Below, one piece after another: positions 60,555 through 64,000 of a stretch of 64,000 bases of DNA. Both the position numbers and the translations under genes were made by a program. The stretch's first letter is position 1; each line of letters opens with the position of its first letter. Location of the stretch: contig JAXMOA010000022.1 in assembly GCA_034670145.1 (NCBI GenBank), positions 20,688 through 84,687 on the forward strand, read 5' to 3'. This DNA comes from HXMU1420-2 sp034670145. Lineage in GTDB: Bacteria > Pseudomonadota > Alphaproteobacteria > Rhodobacterales > Rhodobacteraceae. The notes beneath the pieces are model-generated. The model was not told the DNA's origin. It did not search any database and worked only from the letters and a program-made list of their open reading frames with translations.

Positions 60555-61166
60555 TCAACGCGGATTGATGACCTTGGTCTTAAGGCGTTCATTCGCTCCC
60601 TTAAAACGCGATGCGAGCCAAAACATCATTGCCGATACTGCAAGGGCTCCAAATGCGATGGCCCATCCGAGTGCAACCAAACCCGAACCGGGCCAGAAGA
60701 TAAGGAACAGTCCAATGAGCAGCGCAGCAACGCCTACATTGCGAACCGTCATGCGCTCAGGATCAGATTCCGGCAATTGCCTCCAAGTCAGAAGAGAGCC
60801 GACACCAGTAAGCAGTGCAAAGGCACCCAAAAGAGCAAACGCAAAGCGCGCGGTGCCCTCGGGCCAAATCAACAACACTAACCCAATGGTAATTGCACCT
60901 ATACCCACGCCGCCCGCAGCTCCACGGCGTCCAAACCCAAACAAGGTTATTCCGCCATCCAAGATCAGAAGAACGCCCACGAGCTGAAGCAATAGCGAAA
61001 TACTACCAGTGGGCCAAAACAAGGCTGCGAGGCCAACGCCAGCCGCAAGCAGTCCGCGTATGAAAAAGGTCCACCAGACATTTGCCAGTCGTTTACTTAG
61101 CGCTTCGCGAACCTCTAGTCGACTATCATCGACAATCTCTGCTTGCGGGGTTTCCGGTTGTTTCAT
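60555..61166 (-). CDS. HdeD-family (DUF308) membrane protein
   Basis: This 203-residue protein has six helices in the pattern of HdeD: VWWTFFIRGLLAAGVGLAALFWPTGSISLLLQLVGVLLILDGGITLFGF then LLIWPEGTARFAFALLGAFALLTG and LLIGLFLIFWPGSGLVALGWAIAFGA. HdeD is an acid-resistance-associated membrane protein in E. coli; here the role is unknown. The ATG at 61166 follows a polar N-terminus. Confidence 0.8.
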   Translation of the reverse strand: MKQPETPQAEIVDDSRLEVREALSKRLANVWWTFFIRGLLAAGVGLAALFWPTGSISLLLQLVGVLLILDGGITLFGFGRRGAAGGVGIGAITIGLVLLIWPEGTARFAFALLGAFALLTGVGSLLTWRQLPESDPERMTVRNVGVAALLIGLFLIFWPGSGLVALGWAIAFGALAVSAMMFWLASRFKGANERLKTKVINPR

Positions 61167-61448
61167 AAGACGTCTCGTGTTGTTTAATTGTGACCTTAGC
61201 GCAGACAACCGATTGTGTCTTGCCTATCTCAAATTGACCAAGTTGTTCTTTCCAATCGAGCGGTTTTTGGGCAGACGGCTACCGCCCGCCAAATTGTTGC
61301 CACGCATCTAGAGCGTGGGCAGCATACATAAGAGTGTTTAGTACCATATTGTAACCCGCATTTCCCAAGTAAACTGACGATTTTTCGGCCCTGACGCCCG
61401 GTAACGTGTTATATTTCAGCGTGTTAAAACGGTCGGGGGCAAAGGTTC

Positions 61449-61949
61449 ATGGTTCACCCTGCGGGTGCAAGCAGAACGGGCGATGTCCGGCTTGGTTTTG
61501 ATCGCCGGGTGCGGCTGGAGTTCCATGGCTCGAAGATCAGTTCCGACGGTGGTCTGTTTCTGTTCCGGGAACTGGATGAGGTGCTCGGCCTGAATGAACT
61601 GGCGGGTAGCATGCTGCGTGATACCCGCACCGGTCACAACCGTCTGCATTCTGTGGTAGGCCTGTTGCGTCAGTCTGTCTTCGGTCGGCTGGCCGGGTAC
61701 GAGGATGTAAATGACGCGGATCGTCTGGCTGTTGATCCAGTGATGCGGCAAGTCGTCGGCGGACGGGCTGTCGATGCCAATGCCGCCTCCGCCAGCCAGA
61801 TGGGGCGGTTCGAGACCGAGGTACTGGCGACATCCGACAATCGCGCAGCGCTGGCTGATTTGTCCGGACACTGGATCGACCGGGTTCATGCGGCAACCGC
61901 AGCCTCACCACCACCGCCACCACCCGCAGCAAACTCCTGGGCGCCCTGA
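61449..61949 (+). pseudogene. Truncated IS1380-family transposase
   Basis: The frame encodes the N-terminal third of an IS1380 DDE transposase: GSKISSDGGLFLFRELDEVLGL, RTGHNRLHSVVGLLRQSVFGRLAGYEDVNDADRLAVDPVMRQVVGG and ASASQMGRFETEVL...ALADLSGHWIDRVHA. Full-length members have about 450 residues. After residue 150 the match ends in a short Ala/Pro-rich stretch and a stop, and the remaining catalytic region is absent. Confidence 0.8.
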
Positions 61950-62120
61950 CCAACTTGTCAGCCGCGTCTTTCGATGTTCCGGATTTCTTGTTCATCTTCG
62001 CTCCATAACGGCTTCGATGAACCAGAAATCCTCCGTTTCTCAAACTCCCAAATTTGTCCGGTAGGCGCTGACGTCAGACAATTTCGACCCTTTGAAGGCG
62101 TTCTTATCCGAATTTGTGCC
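61944..62120 (-). mobile_element. Left-end remnant of a second IS (IS3-like orfA start)
   Basis: From an ATG at 61995 on the minus strand the peptide reads MNKKSGTSKDAADKLVR, matching the opening of a widespread IS3-type orfA. It breaks off at about 61944, exactly where the IS1380 fragment ends. The AT-rich bases upstream (to about 62120) are probably the rest of its left end. The junction suggests a deletion between two insertion elements. Confidence 0.5.
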
Positions 62121-62242
62121 AAATTTCTGTGATCTCCGGCCGTGAGCATCTCACAGACTTGTGATCGTCTGTCGGCTTCATAAGTAACAACTGACCTTCC
62201 AATTCACGCCCCCCCATTTGCAATCAAGTCAGGATTTCCAAA

Positions 62243-63904
62243 TTGAACGTTTCCATCTCTGAACTCGGCCATCTTATAGAAACAAATATTTTGATCGCAG
62301 CGAGTTGGCTAAAGGTCGACGGCGTTCCCGGAATTATTGCACTTGCTCTGATCGTCTTGCTCGCAATTTTGAGCCTAGTCTATTTGCGACAAATGAAGAA
62401 GCGCAGCAACGTCGTTCGGGCAGTGAGCCGGATGGTATTGGATCACGAGGACATCTCTGCTTTCTCGGAAGGTTTTGAAGAATTTCGAGGCAACATAAAG
62501 ACGAAAGCAGCGAATTCCAAAGAGTGGTTGGCTGTTTCGGAAGCGCTTGACGAGTATCAGGAAACTCTGGTTCGGGAAGTCAATGACGGCCGGGTCACAC
62601 TGCGCAATGCGGTGCGCCCTGCCAGTTTCCTGAACATCGAAGATCTTGGTTTCGGCCCCGGCAGCTTTCGGATCTTACCTTCGATTTTTGTTTCTCTGGG
62701 CCTCTTTTTTACTTTTCTCGGCCTGGTTGGAGCGTTGGACGGATTAGGCACCGATATGGCTAGCGGTGGCAGTAGTCAAAATGCAGTGATCGGATTGATG
62801 AAAATTGCATCGGCGAAATTTGTGACCTCATTGACAGGTTTGGGTGCCTCGATCGTATTCAGCATCCTTATGCGCAGGCAAATCGTTGTTCTGGACAAAG
62901 AGATCCACCGCCTCTGTTTGGCGATTGAACGCCGGATCGCTTTTGTGAGCCTGGAGGATCTTGGTTTCCGGCAACTCAAGGCAATGGAGGAGAGCCGTGA
63001 CCAGTTCCGGACCGTCGGGATGGAAATGGTGGCAGACCTGGGGCGCAAACTGGATGCAACCGCCCAGGATCAACGTGAACATTTCCGAAGTTTCGGTCAT
63101 GAATTGGTTACAAAACTGGGAGAGGATCTGAACAACGAGCTTCCTCGTGCTATCGGGGACTCTATTCGAGATCAGACCCAGCCACTATTCGACAAGATAG
63201 GAAATATTGGCGCAACCGGAATGGGCGATATCGTTGGTGGTCTGTCCAGCCAATTGACTGATAGCGTTCAGGGGGCGCTCGGCAGCGCTTCAACTGCACT
63301 GGTTCAGGCTTCCGAGCGGATTGAAGGGATGGCTGATCGAATGGACGATAGTTCAGGCAAAATGGGCCAGAGCATGGAGGTCGCGTTGGAGCAAATGGCA
63401 ACCGCAATCTCTGGTCTTCGCACTGAGGTTGGGGCCACCGGGCAAACGGCGTCAAGGGCAATGAATGAAGGGGCTGAGCAACTCCTCTCAGTTATGAATG
63501 CCACGTTGGAAGGCATTCGAGACAATACTCGCGAAGGCGCGCAGGCCATGAGTGCGGCAGCAGAAGACATGAGCAAATCTGCCGAGGGTTTCAGAGAAAC
63601 ACTGGAAAGCGCTGCGCAGAATGGCGCAGCAGAAGTGGAAGATCGGATGAGTGAAACGTCCGAAAGAGCTTCCGTAGCAATATCGGCAGCCGGAAGCGAC
63701 CTGATGGAGAAATTTGGAGCCACAAGTCAGCGGATTGCGGAGCTTGGCGAGAAACTCGGGGTGTCTGTCACAAACGAACTCACAGACAAGTTGGAAGGTA
63801 TTGGGGCTCAGCTCTCTGATATGGCAGCACAGATTGAGCGTGGCGCTGGTGAGATGCGGAACGCGTCACATGGATTGAGCTACCCCCCGAAAATCGGACA
63901 CTGA
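62243..63904 (+). CDS. zorA: ZorA-like MotA/TolQ/ExbB-family protein, 3' end replaced by an IS
   Basis: The frame gives 553 residues, of which about 545 are native. Membrane helices lie at about 29-48, 145-166 (PSIFVSLGLFFTFLGLVGAL) and 189-209 (KFVTSLTGLGASIVFSILM). The last two and the following RRQIVVLDKEIHRLCLAIERRI resemble MotA/TolQ-type proton-channel subunits. A long tail (residues about 250-540) is Ala/Glu/Met-rich coiled coil. This layout is that of ZorA, the motor subunit of the Zorya anti-phage system, whose cytoplasmic tail is needed for defence. The TTG start has AGGA eight bases upstream. The frame ends within the inserted IS; zorB and effector genes, if present, lie beyond the window. 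Confidence 0.72.
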   Translation: MNVSISELGHLIETNILIAASWLKVDGVPGIIALALIVLLAILSLVYLRQMKKRSNVVRAVSRMVLDHEDISAFSEGFEEFRGNIKTKAANSKEWLAVSEALDEYQETLVREVNDGRVTLRNAVRPASFLNIEDLGFGPGSFRILPSIFVSLGLFFTFLGLVGALDGLGTDMASGGSSQNAVIGLMKIASAKFVTSLTGLGASIVFSILMRRQIVVLDKEIHRLCLAIERRIAFVSLEDLGFRQLKAMEESRDQFRTVGMEMVADLGRKLDATAQDQREHFRSFGHELVTKLGEDLNNELPRAIGDSIRDQTQPLFDKIGNIGATGMGDIVGGLSSQLTDSVQGALGSASTALVQASERIEGMADRMDDSSGKMGQSMEVALEQMATAISGLRTEVGATGQTASRAMNEGAEQLLSVMNATLEGIRDNTREGAQAMSAAAEDMSKSAEGFRETLESAAQNGAAEVEDRMSETSERASVAISAAGSDLMEKFGATSQRIAELGEKLGVSVTNELTDKLEGIGAQLSDMAAQIERGAGEMRNASHGLSYPPKIGH

Positions 63905-64000
63905 CGTAAGCTACGATTTGTTGTCTGCTGATCTTCAAAACGAAGGAGATCGAAGATGTCGAAACGGAAGCAACATCACCCAGAGTTCAAGGCCAAGGTC
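63876..64000 (+). mobile_element. IS3-family insertion, left end
   Basis: The probable left end begins TGAGCTACCCCCCGAAAATC, similar to terminal inverted repeats of IS3-group elements, and is followed about 80 bases later by an orfA start. The element runs past the window edge, so its right end and target duplication cannot be seen. It interrupts the zorA frame at about codon 545. Confidence 0.65.
63956..64000 (+). CDS. IS3-family transposase orfA, N-terminus only
   Basis: Fifteen codons from an ATG with GAAGGAGAT upstream read MSKRKQHHPEFKAKV, the standard opening of IS3-group orfA (helix-turn-helix) proteins. The remainder is outside the window. Confidence 0.75.
   Translation, partial: MSKRKQHHPEFKAKV

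Noticed and set aside
1..64000. CRISPR array or rRNA genes
   Set aside because: No regularly spaced repeats of CRISPR length and no rRNA-like sequence were seen anywhere in the window.

Overview
The window reads as a chromosomal segment of an alphaproteobacterium, most likely a Rhodobacterales (roseobacter-type) organism. The reasons are the GC-rich coding, a SAM-II riboswitch in front of metZ, short ATGA/TGATG-coupled operons, RuBisCO-like protein and AlkB genes next to ordinary housekeeping genes (ftsY, yciB, xseA, purD, dusA, folE2), and many ABC uptake systems for small organic molecules. The lineage is inferred from gene content; no rRNA is present.

Layout. 1-1430: the N-terminus of an IclR regulator, divergent from an intradiol dioxygenase alpha/beta pair (pcaG/pcaH type). 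1511-8019: a seven-gene minus-strand operon, GntR/UTRA regulator, ADP-ribosylglycohydrolase family protein, PfkB kinase, then a PotD/B/C/A-like ABC importer, tightly coupled by overlapping stops and starts, with 10-bp iterons at the regulator start. 8407-19717: a large coiled-coil protein of unknown role, a decayed FadR-type regulator, a RuBisCO-like protein, an NTF2-like/MFS pair divergent from an HTH-GAF regulator, a secreted nuclease, a membrane coiled-coil protein coupled to a ClpP-fold protein, a beta-hydroxyacid dehydrogenase and a 2-oxoglutarate/Fe(II) dioxygenase. 19905-20335: an IS110-family pseudogene. 20477-43686: mostly core genes (dusA, TauE/SafE, HD hydrolase, Crp/Fnr regulator, MarC, a 2Fe-2S ferredoxin, purD, xseA, alkB, a fused NuoE-NuoF formate dehydrogenase beta subunit lacking its alpha partner, ftsY, yciB, GST, metZ under SAM-II, folE2) plus an orphan C-terminal scrap of an error-prone polymerase.

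43815-55984: a divergent cyclitol/sugar catabolic locus. An RpiR regulator and two Gfo/Idh/MocA dehydrogenases (one iolG-like) face iolD, an SDR, a third Gfo/Idh enzyme, a sugar ABC importer (ATPase, permease, binding protein), another SDR and an FMO-like flavoprotein. A perfect 20-bp palindrome lies between the divergent operons. iolB, iolC and iolE are absent here, so the pathway is either a modified inositol route or depends on genes elsewhere.

56167-64000: a mobile or accessory island. The 5' half of a tRNA-Gly(UCC) gene stops just past the anticodon loop and is followed by a tyrosine integrase, a low-information gap, htpG, a small cytochrome c, an HdeD-like membrane protein, fragments of IS1380 and a second IS, and finally a ZorA-like MotA/TolQ/ExbB protein (first gene of a Zorya-type anti-phage system). 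The zorA reading frame is interrupted near its 3' end by an IS3-family element whose orfA begins at 63956 and runs off the window.

All calls come from reading the sequence. No database search was run, so family names are pattern recognition; attachment-site, operator and pathway assignments are inference.
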